Below, one piece after another: positions 7,493-14,893 of a stretch of 22,681 nt of DNA. The position numbers were made by a program, and so were the translations under genes. The notes under the pieces are model-generated. The model did not search any database and was not told the DNA's origin. It saw nothing but the letters and a program-made list of their open reading frames with translations. Each line of letters opens with the position of its first letter. Position 1 is the stretch's first letter. The stretch spans positions 1-22,681 of the forward strand of contig JBHGBB010000040.1 in assembly GCA_041946755.1 (NCBI GenBank). The letters are read 5' to 3'. This DNA comes from JBHGBB01 sp041946755. GTDB taxonomy: Bacteria; UBP4; UBA4092; JAOAEQ01.

Positions 7493-8083
7493 ATGTGGTT
7501 AGTAGTCGGGTTAGGGAATCCGGGACAACGATATCATTTGACCCGGCATAATATCGGATTTAGCGTTATCGATTTGCTGGCTAAACAGTATCGAATTAGA
7601 CTGACGCAACATAAATATCATGCGATAATCGGTTCCGGGCAAATCGGTGAAGCAGAAGTGGTTATAGCTAAACCGCTAACCTATATGAATCGGAGTGGAA
7701 CTGCGGTTCGAGAGATACTCTCCGGTTTGAAATTGCAAGTATCGGAACTGGTAGTCATCAGTGACGATTTTCATCTTCCGGTAGGAACAATTCGGGTACG
7801 CCGGCAAGGAAGCAGCGGTGGCCACCACGGATTAGAATCGATTATCGAGCAGTTGAGTACTTCAGCGTTTAATCGTCTTCGGATAGGGATTGGCGAACCG
7901 GAAGAAGAAGATGTTACCGACTATGTTCTAGGTAATTTTGCCCGAGAAGAATTAGCCGTAGTTGAAGAGAGTATCGAAAAAGCCTCATTTGCGGTAACAG
8001 AGATCGTGGAGCATGGAATAACCGAGGCGATGAATAAGTATAATAAAAAAATTTCTCAGACCAATACCGGAATGATCGAATAA
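7493..8083 (+). CDS. pth: Peptidyl-tRNA hydrolase with substituted Asn in signature motif
   Basis: 196 residues. The enzyme frees tRNA from peptidyl-tRNA that drops off ribosomes. Family residues seen: N9 in GLGNPG, catalytic H19 in RHNIGF, N66 in KPLTYMNRSG, and D91/D92 in VISDDFHLP. The second signature, normally G-x-H-N-G-L-[KR], reads GGHHGLES here (residues 109-116). The Asn that corresponds to E. coli N114 is His (H112), and the following Lys/Arg is Glu. The rest of the protein is intact and of normal length, so it is probably active. The ATG 7493 has no good Shine-Dalgarno. Confidence 0.97.
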   Translation: MWLVVGLGNPGQRYHLTRHNIGFSVIDLLAKQYRIRLTQHKYHAIIGSGQIGEAEVVIAKPLTYMNRSGTAVREILSGLKLQVSELVVISDDFHLPVGTIRVRRQGSSGGHHGLESIIEQLSTSAFNRLRIGIGEPEEEDVTDYVLGNFAREELAVVEESIEKASFAVTEIVEHGITEAMNKYNKKISQTNTGMIE

Positions 8084-8149
8084 CTATTCAGCCCGGATTG
8101 ATTCAGCATCCTTATAATCTAGAACAGGGATTTTAATTGGAGGTGAATT

Positions 8150-8545
8150 ATGGCAGTAACCTATGAAACTATTTTCGTTCTCGATCCGAGTCTAAATGAC
8201 GATGCGATTACCAAACTAACCGAGAAAATCGCCGCGTTTATTCAGGAACGGGAAGGAAATATCATTAAGCAGGAGAACTGGGGTAAACAGAAGTTTACCT
8301 ATGAGATTAAGAAGAAAAACGAAGGGACGTATATCTTTTTTAACTATGCAGCACCACCAACAATCGTAGATGATATGCGCCGTTTCCTGAAATATGAAGA
8401 GGCTGTTCTCCGGAATATAACCACCAAAGTTGAAGCGGTTAAACGGAGTCGATTCATCAAGAAACAAAAGAAAGAAGAAGCGGTTGCCGGAACAGAACCA
8501 GTTAATCCTGCACCGGTAGCTGAGGAGGCGGAGTCAAGTGGCTAG
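8150..8545 (+). CDS. rpsF: Ribosomal protein bS6
   Basis: 131 residues starting MAVTYETIFVLDPSLNDD, with NWGKQKFTYEIKKKNEGTYIFF and the KVEAVKRSRF end of the conserved domain, followed by an Ala/Glu-rich tail. bS6 pairs with bS18 on the 30S platform. TTGGAGGTG precedes ATG 8150 with good spacing. The last 8 bases overlap the start of ssb, and the ssb ribosome-binding site lies in the rpsF coding region, so the two are translationally linked. Confidence 0.98.
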   Translation: MAVTYETIFVLDPSLNDDAITKLTEKIAAFIQEREGNIIKQENWGKQKFTYEIKKKNEGTYIFFNYAAPPTIVDDMRRFLKYEEAVLRNITTKVEAVKRSRFIKKQKKEEAVAGTEPVNPAPVAEEAESSG

Positions 8546-8966
8546 TCTCAATCGAATAACCTTAATCGGTAATTTAACCAAAGACCCGGAAACTCGATTT
8601 ACGCCGAATGGCGCGCAAGTATTAAGTTTTGATCTAGCGGTAAATCATCGGTATAAAGATCAATCCGGTAATTTTCAGGAAGAGACCTTGTTTATCCGGG
8701 TGAATGTTTGGGGAAAACAAGCTGAGATCTGCAGCCAGGTATTAAGCAAAGGGAAATCGGTTTATGTAGAAGGCCGGCTTCGTTCCCGATCCTGGGAAAC
8801 GCAAGATGGGCAAAAACGAACGACCATGGAAGTACAAGCGTCACCATTTTCCGTATTTCCGCTGGAGAGATTACCGAAATCTGCAGGTGCTCCCGGTAGT
8901 TCACCAGCACCTTCCGGGAATGTTCCCGGGGAAGCGGACCCCGGCGATGATTCCGTTCCGTTCTAA
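8538..8966 (+). CDS. ssb: Single-stranded DNA-binding protein
   Basis: 142 residues starting at GTG 8538, inside the end of rpsF, with GGAGG(CGGAG) just upstream. The OB-fold (about 1-105) contains NRITLIGNLTKDPETRFTPN, FIRVNVWGKQAE and YVEGRLRSRSWE. A Pro/Gly/Ser-rich linker leads to the acidic tip GDDSVPF, the usual protein-interaction tail that binds replication and repair partners. SSB protects single-stranded DNA in replication, repair and recombination. The position between rpsF and rpsR is the conserved arrangement. Confidence 0.98.
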   Translation: MASLNRITLIGNLTKDPETRFTPNGAQVLSFDLAVNHRYKDQSGNFQEETLFIRVNVWGKQAEICSQVLSKGKSVYVEGRLRSRSWETQDGQKRTTMEVQASPFSVFPLERLPKSAGAPGSSPAPSGNVPGEADPGDDSVPF

Positions 8967-9066
8967 TTGCATAAGAGATTTATGGAGTATAACTAAAGTA
9001 CATTAATCAGCTAAATCTATATCGTTAAGCGGTTTAGATTTCAAAAGGGGTGAATATAAAGTTATT

Positions 9067-9360
9067 ATGACTACATCGACACCAAACATGCCTACCGGTG
9101 GCCGCGGCCGAGAATCTGGGGGACCGGGTCAACAGCAGGGTGGAAAACGGTTTGTCCGCCGGAAAATCTGTCGGTTTTGTAATGATAAAATCGATCAGGT
9201 GGATTATAAAGATATCGTTCGCGTGAGACGGTTTGTTACCGAACGAGGTAAAATCGTACCGCGCCGGATATCCGGTACCTGTGCCCGGCATCAACGGCAA
9301 TTGCAGCGGGCGATTAAACGCGGCCGAAATATCGGACTTATTGCCTATACTGCAGAATAA
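9067..9360 (+). CDS. rpsR: Ribosomal protein bS18, zinc-binding form, with Gly-rich N-terminus
   Basis: 97 residues. The core begins near residue 28 (RFVRRKICRFCNDKIDQVDYKD), with C35, C38, C72 and H75 as the likely zinc site, and ends RQLQRAIKRGRNIGLI. It binds next to bS6 on the 30S platform. The first 27 residues are a flexible Gly/Gln/Pro-rich extension. The nearest GGGG Shine-Dalgarno-like stretch is unusually far (about 15 bases) from ATG 9067; ATG 9088 is a possible alternative but has no better site. Confidence 0.97.
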   Translation: MTTSTPNMPTGGRGRESGGPGQQQGGKRFVRRKICRFCNDKIDQVDYKDIVRVRRFVTERGKIVPRRISGTCARHQRQLQRAIKRGRNIGLIAYTAE

Positions 9361-9404
9361 CTGTTGTAGTAATAGCATGAAATAATAAGAAAATTACTCG
9401 TACA

Positions 9405-9440
9405 GAATAATCCGGTCGATTATTCAAAACTTTTGTTTTT
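9405..9440 (+). terminator. Possible attenuator/terminator between rpsR and rplI
   Basis: A perfect 8-bp stem (GAATAATC 9405-9412, GATTATTC 9418-9425) with loop CGGTC is followed after AAAAC by TTTTGTTTTT. The stem is AT-rich and the T run is set back by 5 bases, so termination would be partial at best. It may adjust rplI-dnaB relative to the upstream genes. Confidence 0.35.
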
Positions 9441-9467
9441 CAGTTTTATTAATGAGAGGTTTGACGA

Positions 9468-9926
9468 ATGAAAGTCGTTTTAAGAGATGAAATTGAAGGA
9501 TTAGGTACTATCGGTGCCATCGTAGAGGTTGCTAATGGATATGGCCGGAATTATTTAATTCCCCGGAAACTGGCATATCCGGCAACGGAATCGGCGATTA
9601 AATTAGTGCAACAGACTGCGGCTAAACGAGCGAAAGAACTGGAAAAAATCAAACAGGATGTTGCGGTCGTTGCCGAGAGAATCAAAAATACTCCGATTAC
9701 CATCGTGGTTAAGGTTGGCCAGGAAGATAAGATGTTTGGTTCAGTAACTTCGTCGGAAATTGCGGAAGAGTTAGCGAAACAAGGAGTAGAAGTAGACCAC
9801 AAGAAAATTCGGCTGGATGAACCGATAAAATCGTTAGGCAGCTATACCGTTGCCATCAAGTTACATCCGGAAATCATCGCCGAGTTGCAGTTGCATGTGG
9901 TAAAACCCGAGGTTACTGAAGTATAA
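9468..9926 (+). CDS. rplI: Ribosomal protein bL9
   Basis: 152 residues, normal length. The N-terminal rRNA-binding domain has MKVVLRDEIEGLG and VANGYGRNYLIPRKLAYPAT (residues about 22-41). A long central helix rich in Lys/Glu follows, then a C-terminal domain with MFGSVTSSEIAEELAKQG. bL9 sits at the base of the L1 stalk of the 50S subunit. GAGAGG precedes the ATG. The order rpsF-ssb-rpsR-rplI-dnaB is conserved in many bacteria. Confidence 0.98.
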   Translation: MKVVLRDEIEGLGTIGAIVEVANGYGRNYLIPRKLAYPATESAIKLVQQTAAKRAKELEKIKQDVAVVAERIKNTPITIVVKVGQEDKMFGSVTSSEIAEELAKQGVEVDHKKIRLDEPIKSLGSYTVAIKLHPEIIAELQLHVVKPEVTEV

Positions 9927-9998
9927 TAGACAAACATTGAGATAGTTGATACCAATAGTAGTTAAAATCTCACAGCTTATAATCCAATTCAGGTTTTT

Positions 9999-11450
9999 AT
10001 GGCGACCAACCAACTCCTTTCTGCAAATACATCGGCTGCTGCTTCAGACCAAAAAGTTATGCCGCATAACTTGGAAGCAGAACGGGCAGTGTTGGGTGCG
10101 ATGGTCTTGGATAATAAAGCCATCGATGATATCGTCGATATCATCGACCATACCTGTTTTTATCATACCGCCCATACCATTATCTTTGAAGCGATTCGGT
10201 CGCTTTATGAAATCAATCATGGTGTGGATTTGATTACCCTTACCGAAGAACTCACCCGCCGTGGTAGATTGGAATCTATTGGCGGCGCCTATTATATAAC
10301 CAGTCTATTAGAAAATGTTGCTACGGTGAGTAATGTCAAATTTTATGCGCAAATCGTTCGCGATAAAGCCACCGCCCGGCAGCTTATTCTAGCGGGAAGC
10401 GAAATTTCCCAGCTTGGATTTAATACGGAATCCGATGTCCATTCGATAGTAGAAACGGCCGAGAAACTGATTCTCGATATCGCACAGCAGCGCGAACAAC
10501 AAGGATTCGCTTCATTAGAAACCTTACTCCATACCAGTATGGAAACGGTAGAACGGCTCTACCGGGAAAAAACATTGGTTACCGGAGTTCCTTCCGGATA
10601 CAAAAAACTCGATGAGATGACTTCCGGATTTCAGGCGACCGATTTAATTATCATCGCCGGCCGGCCTTCAATGGGAAAAACCGCTTTTGCGTTAAATATC
10701 GCCCGAAACCTGAGTATGGAACAGGAAGTTCCGTTACCGGTAGCGATCTTCTCGTTAGAAATGTCCAAAGAACAGTTGGTATTACGAATGCTGGCTACCG
10801 AAGCGCGGATTTCGATGAAATTGATTCGGGGCGGTAAACTCGGAGCGAAAGAATTCGGGAAACTCAGTACCGCCGGTGCCCGGTTATCGCAAGCGGAAAT
10901 TTATATCGATGAAACCCCGGCAATATCGGTCTTGGAATTGCGGGCGAAAGCGAGACGGTTGCAGCAATCGCTGCAGCAATCGAAAAATAAATCGCTCGGG
11001 TTGGTTATTATCGATTACCTGCAGTTGATGAGCGGAAGTGCTAACCTCGAAAGCCGGCAGCAGGAAGTATCGGAAATATCGCGGTCGTTAAAAGCTTTGG
11101 CGAAAGAATTGGGGATTCCGATCATTGCTATTTCCCAGTTAAGCCGCGCTCCGGAAAAACGCGGAGAAAGTAGAAGACCGCAACTAGCGGATTTACGGGA
11201 GTCCGGTGCCCTGGAACAGGATGCGGATTTGGTGATGTTTGTATATCGGGCGGCATTCTATCGGTTGATGGAAGGGAAAGAGGTTCGCCCGGAAGATAAA
11301 CCGGCGAAAATTATCATTGGCAAACAGCGGAACGGGCCGATTGGCGATGTGGATTTAATGTTTATCGAAGAATATACCCGATTTGAAGATTTAGCGCCGG
11401 AGTTTGGCCCGGAACCGGCGGAAGCGTATAGCGACGAAGAAAATAGTTAA
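9999..11450 (+). CDS. dnaB: Replicative DNA helicase DnaB
   Basis: 483 residues. The N-terminal domain starts with PHNLEAERAVLGAMVLDNKA (about residue 22). The RecA-like motor has Walker A GRPSMGKTA (221-229), the FSLEMSKEQL motif (251-260), Walker B LVIIDYLQLMSG, AISQLSRAPEKR, and KQRNGPIGDVDLMF with the arginine finger region near the C-terminus. DnaB is the hexameric helicase that unwinds DNA at the fork. No intein or insertion is seen. The start used, ATG 9999, gives a 20-residue polar leader before the conserved region; ATG 10059 (M21) is a plausible alternative. Confidence 0.97.
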   Translation: MATNQLLSANTSAAASDQKVMPHNLEAERAVLGAMVLDNKAIDDIVDIIDHTCFYHTAHTIIFEAIRSLYEINHGVDLITLTEELTRRGRLESIGGAYYITSLLENVATVSNVKFYAQIVRDKATARQLILAGSEISQLGFNTESDVHSIVETAEKLILDIAQQREQQGFASLETLLHTSMETVERLYREKTLVTGVPSGYKKLDEMTSGFQATDLIIIAGRPSMGKTAFALNIARNLSMEQEVPLPVAIFSLEMSKEQLVLRMLATEARISMKLIRGGKLGAKEFGKLSTAGARLSQAEIYIDETPAISVLELRAKARRLQQSLQQSKNKSLGLVIIDYLQLMSGSANLESRQQEVSEISRSLKALAKELGIPIIAISQLSRAPEKRGESRRPQLADLRESGALEQDADLVMFVYRAAFYRLMEGKEVRPEDKPAKIIIGKQRNGPIGDVDLMFIEEYTRFEDLAPEFGPEPAEAYSDEENS

Positions 11451-11509
11451 GCATATTATATCTTGCAATAGCTCTGGCATTATAACTCAAAAATAATTCT
11501 AAGTTCAGT

Positions 11510-12298
11510 ATGCCTAAACTAATCAATTATTTTTCAGAACTCGGACAAAAAGAAACCAGCCTGTTTCAGTCAATCGGAGAAGTAATCCTGCTGTTTAACG
11601 CTACTGTTCGCAGTATCTTTACGTTTCGAACGCATTGGAAACATATCGTTCAGCAAATGCTCTATATCGGTTATGAATCGATTCCGATTGTTTTACTAAC
11701 CGCAGTGTTTATCGGGATGATTATGGTATTGCAGACCGGCTACCAACTAACCAAGTTCGGTGCTACCCTTTATGCCGGAGGGATCGCCTCGATTGCGTTA
11801 GCCAGAGAGATCGCCCCGGTATTTACCGCGTTCTCGATTGCCGCTCGAGTCGGAGCTTCGATAGCCGCAGAAGTCGGGACTATGCAGGTTACCGAACAAA
11901 TCGATGCGCTGCAAACCTTAGCTGCCGACCCGGTACAATATCTGGTAGCACCGCGATTAATCGCCGCCATTATCGTGGTTCCGGTATTAACCGTTTTAGC
12001 GCTTTTTATCGGGATTATGGGCGGATTATTAGTCGGCGTGACAAATTTGGGAATATCAGCGCAATTATATTTAAACAACACCCGGGATTTTCTGATTTTA
12101 CGTGATGTATATAGCGGCTTAATTAAGACCGTCGTATTTGCTGCAATTGTAGCGATACTCGGTTGTTATCAGGGATTTAAAACGTTTGGCGGTGCTGAAG
12201 GAGTAGGACGGGCAACTCGGAACGCGGTAGTTAGTTCGATTGTGATCATTATTATTTCGGATTATTTTCTCACCACCTGGATTTTAGCAATTTGGTGA
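11510..12298 (+). CDS. mlaE: Lipid ABC transporter permease, MlaE family
   Basis: 262 residues with about five or six hydrophobic segments and the family hallmark VGTMQVTEQIDALQTLAADPVQYLVAPRLIA in the middle. MlaE forms the inner-membrane channel of the Mla/MCE phospholipid system between inner and outer membranes. The N-terminal half contains YIGYESIPIVLLTAVFIGM. The ATPase gene follows after 37 bases, so they form one transporter. A 14-base palindrome (12292-12305) spans the stop codon. ATG 11510 has weak upstream signals. The usual substrate-binding MCE protein (MlaD) is not next to it. Confidence 0.95.
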   Translation: MPKLINYFSELGQKETSLFQSIGEVILLFNATVRSIFTFRTHWKHIVQQMLYIGYESIPIVLLTAVFIGMIMVLQTGYQLTKFGATLYAGGIASIALAREIAPVFTAFSIAARVGASIAAEVGTMQVTEQIDALQTLAADPVQYLVAPRLIAAIIVVPVLTVLALFIGIMGGLLVGVTNLGISAQLYLNNTRDFLILRDVYSGLIKTVVFAAIVAILGCYQGFKTFGGAEGVGRATRNAVVSSIVIIIISDYFLTTWILAIW

Positions 12299-12335
12299 TC
12301 ACCAAGATACCTGAAGCAATAGTATCTTCTAAGCT

Positions 12336-13085
12336 ATGATAGAACTGAAAAACATCTATAAAAAACTTGGGAAAAAGGAAGTATTACGCGGTGTCGATTT
12401 ACAGATTAATGCTGAAGAGACCATGGTGATTATTGGCGGCAGCGGTGAAGGGAAAAGCGTTATCCTGAAACATATGATTGGATTGATGAAACCCGATCAG
12501 GGTGAAGTGTTCATCGATAATGAAAACATAACCCAGTTAACCCACACCGAACTCAATCGAGTGCGGAGTAAATTCGGGATGCTCTTCCAATATGCGGCGT
12601 TATTCGATTCGATGAATGTTAGAGAGAATGTCGGATTCGCATTATATGAGCATACCAAATTATCGGAAGAAAAAATAAGCCAAATCGTAAAAGAGAAATT
12701 GGAATTGGTCCATTTATCCGGAATCGAGTCGATGATGCCGGCAGAACTTAGCGGTGGCATGAAGAAACGGGTTGGATTAGCCCGTGCGATCGCCCGCGAC
12801 CCGAAAATAATCCTCTATGACGAGCCGACTACCGGTCTGGACCCGATTCATGCGGATATGATTAATAATCTGATTATTGAATTGAAAGAACGATTGAAAG
12901 TAACGTCGGTAGTCGTTACCCACGACATGAAAAGTGCATTTAAAATTGCCGACCGGATAGCGATGCTTTATAAAGGGAAAATCATCGCGATTGGGAAAGC
13001 AAAAGAGTTTGAGAATCCCACCGATCCATTAGTTCGCCAGTTTGTTTTTGGTGAAGCTACCGGTCCGATAACCGAAAATGGTTGA
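12336..13085 (+). CDS. mlaF: Lipid ABC transporter ATPase, MlaF family
   Basis: 249 residues. Walker A GGSGEGKS (34-41), Q-loop in MLFQYAALFDSM, ABC signature LSGGM (138-142), Walker B IILYDE (158-163) with PTTGLDP, and the H-loop His in VVTHD (H196). The GGSGEGKSV form of Walker A and the FDSMNVRENV segment are typical of MlaF rather than general importers. It would power the adjacent MlaE. The gap before it contains a short inverted repeat (AAGATAC 12304-12310 / GTATCTT 12322-12328). Confidence 0.95.
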   Translation: MIELKNIYKKLGKKEVLRGVDLQINAEETMVIIGGSGEGKSVILKHMIGLMKPDQGEVFIDNENITQLTHTELNRVRSKFGMLFQYAALFDSMNVRENVGFALYEHTKLSEEKISQIVKEKLELVHLSGIESMMPAELSGGMKKRVGLARAIARDPKIILYDEPTTGLDPIHADMINNLIIELKERLKVTSVVVTHDMKSAFKIADRIAMLYKGKIIAIGKAKEFENPTDPLVRQFVFGEATGPITENG

Positions 13086-13140
13086 ACGAATACAAAATGA
13101 ATGCTAGAATACTTTACTAAGAAAGGGGAGACATGGAATT

Positions 13141-13233
13141 ATGAACCGAGGTAAAAAACGGAGAAAACTACGCTGGAAATGCAAACGGTCTTCTAAAAGA
13201 CGGACTCCGGCAGGACATGGGCATAAAAAATAA
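13141..13233 (+). CDS. Very basic 30-residue peptide, unrecognised
   Basis: The ORF reads MNRGKKRRKLRWKCKRSSKR and ends RTPAGHGHKK. Half of the residues are Lys or Arg, with one Cys, one Trp and two His near the end. A strong Shine-Dalgarno (AAAGGGGAG, ending at 13130) lies 10 bases before ATG 13141, and the gene follows mlaF by 55 bases, ahead of a strong hairpin at 13302. A three-codon ORF (ATG 13133, then GAA TTA TGA) overlaps its start. Size and charge are like small ribosomal or ribosome-associated proteins (bL34, bTHX, COX24-domain peptides), but the sequence fits none that I recognise. It may equally be a nucleic-acid-binding peptide. Confidence 0.6.
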   Translation: MNRGKKRRKLRWKCKRSSKRRTPAGHGHKK

Positions 13234-13301
13234 TCAGGTTGCCCGATTTGGTACTTAATCGTTTTATGATGGTTAAGTAGCAATAAATAAGATTCTTCAA
13301 C

Positions 13302-13346
13302 CGAGATGGATACGGAATTTAATAAAATAGTTCCGCATCCATCTCG
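13302..13346 (+). terminator. Strong hairpin ending the prs-mlaF block
   Basis: A 16-position stem (13302-13317 with 13331-13346) has only one mismatch, A13312 against C13336; read on the minus strand this is a G-U pair. The loop is about 13 AT-rich bases. Only a short T-rich stretch (TTTTGTT from 13355) follows, so it is an imperfect intrinsic terminator. It lies between the small basic gene and the beta-barrel gene and probably separates the two transcription units. Confidence 0.55.
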
Positions 13347-13463
13347 AAATCGAGTTTTGTTGTAATCGCAGATAAATATAGATTAACAATAGATGCGCGT
13401 TTAAGCAGTTCAGAAGCATAGTTCCGTAAGATTACATTGTTTCCTCAAGAGCAAGGTTTGAAT

Positions 13464-14840
13464 ATGAGAGAAACGCTCGGTTTTATCTTAATCAGTATAC
13501 TGCTCATTTCGATTGGGTATGCTGCAGACGATAATGCAGTAACCTTCTCCGGTAGAATAGCGACCCAATACGAGCTCCGCTGGCATAATGACACCAGCGA
13601 CCAGGATTTCGCCCAATATCTTGCCTTGGATGTAACCAATCTCTGGAAAGATAAACTTGATGCCGCCATATATCTCCAACTCTGGGAGGATATTGACGGC
13701 AGGTATCACCCTTCAGGATATCAATATTATTATCTCTATCAAGGTATTTCCGATACTTTTACTCGCAGTGTTAATGACCGGATTTATTATGGCTATTTCG
13801 ATTTAAAAAATGTAGTTGGTGCGTCCCAGTTCCGATTAGGCCGCCAGTATCTTTATGAACTCGAAGGAATCCAGTTCGATGGATTGAGATGGAAACTGGA
13901 CGACCTGAACGGGTTCGATCTGCTGGCGTTTGTCGGGCAGCCGGTAACCTATTATGCGGAAATGGATGGCAATCTGACCTATGGCGGGTCATTGGCATAT
14001 CGATTCAATCGGGAACTGAAACTCGGAGTGGATTATCTGCGATATAGCGAAGATAGTATCGAAGATAATTATGTCGCGTTCCAGATGCAGAATCAGTTCT
14101 TGGACCGGTTCCGGTTCGATACCAAATATGCATTTCTCGATTCCGACCCGCGCGATTTCAGGATGCAGGCGAATTATATCGACCTGAATGCCGATTGGAA
14201 TATCAACGCTACTTATTTCCAGCAGATTATCAAACTCCAGCAGTATACCAACCAATTTTCGCCGTATTATGAAGCGTTATCGGATTATGCGCCGTTTCAT
14301 CAAATCAATCTGGCGGTTTATAAAGAGTTCAATGCGATATTCGCCGGTGAAGCGGGATATACCAAACGGCAGCTGGCGCATTCTTCTGATGCTTCGGAGT
14401 TCAATCGCGAATATGATTTATTCTATGCGACTTTGATTCTTCGGGATATTGGGGTAAAAGGGCTGAGTTTTAGTGTTACCGGTCAGCGGTGGATTACCGA
14501 TAGTTATACTCGCACGACAACGTATTATCCGGATTCGAACGCTACCGACCCGATTACGGAGACGATCACGATGCCCGGAGATTCGGAAACCACCTTGGGT
14601 GCGGAATTGAAATATCAACTGAAACGGAAACTTACCTTGAATCTGGGAACGGATTATGCCCGGTATAAATATGATTTCGATACCAACGCGGAACAGACGA
14701 AAGTAAGAACGATATATACCAAATGCCGCTGGAAAATCAATCAACACCTGGATTGGTATACCAAGCTCTATCGCGAGAAGCAATCAGACGACGACCATGG
14801 TTTCTATAAAGTAAAAAGTACTTTAACGTATTCTTTTTAA
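13464..14840 (+). CDS. Outer-membrane beta-barrel (porin-like) protein next to multiheme cytochrome
   Basis: 458 residues from ATG 13464 (AAGG upstream; the in-frame TTG at 13437 has no support). Residues 1-20 are a signal peptide (MRETLGFILISILLISIGYA), probably cut before ADDN. The mature part is full of alternating aromatic and polar residues typical of beta strands (YYYLYQGISD, RIYYGYFDL, QFRLGRQYLYELEG) and ends in STLTYSF. The C-terminal Phe is the usual BAM signal for outer-membrane barrels. Only one Cys is seen, and there is no N-terminal CXXC, so it is not a plain MtrB/PioB. The lipoprotein cytochrome gene follows after 53 bases, which suggests a porin-cytochrome pair. No family name can be given with confidence. 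Confidence 0.85.
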   Translation: MRETLGFILISILLISIGYAADDNAVTFSGRIATQYELRWHNDTSDQDFAQYLALDVTNLWKDKLDAAIYLQLWEDIDGRYHPSGYQYYYLYQGISDTFTRSVNDRIYYGYFDLKNVVGASQFRLGRQYLYELEGIQFDGLRWKLDDLNGFDLLAFVGQPVTYYAEMDGNLTYGGSLAYRFNRELKLGVDYLRYSEDSIEDNYVAFQMQNQFLDRFRFDTKYAFLDSDPRDFRMQANYIDLNADWNINATYFQQIIKLQQYTNQFSPYYEALSDYAPFHQINLAVYKEFNAIFAGEAGYTKRQLAHSSDASEFNREYDLFYATLILRDIGVKGLSFSVTGQRWITDSYTRTTTYYPDSNATDPITETITMPGDSETTLGAELKYQLKRKLTLNLGTDYARYKYDFDTNAEQTKVRTIYTKCRWKINQHLDWYTKLYREKQSDDDHGFYKVKSTLTYSF

Positions 14841-14893
14841 ATAAATAGCAAATAGTATTATAATTAAATTGAGTTTGTTTCTTGGTTTTGTGT

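Noticed and set aside
8113..8118. TATAAT before rpsF as a promoter
   Set aside because: No -35-like sequence lies at a proper distance; TATAAT is common by chance in such AT-rich gaps.
9946..9983. Promoter before dnaB (TTGATA and TATAAT)
   Set aside because: The spacing between the two boxes is 26 bases, too long for a sigma70 promoter.
9946..10233. 95-residue plus-strand open frame over the dnaB start
   Set aside because: It is an out-of-frame shadow of dnaB, whose N-terminal domain is clear in the other frame.
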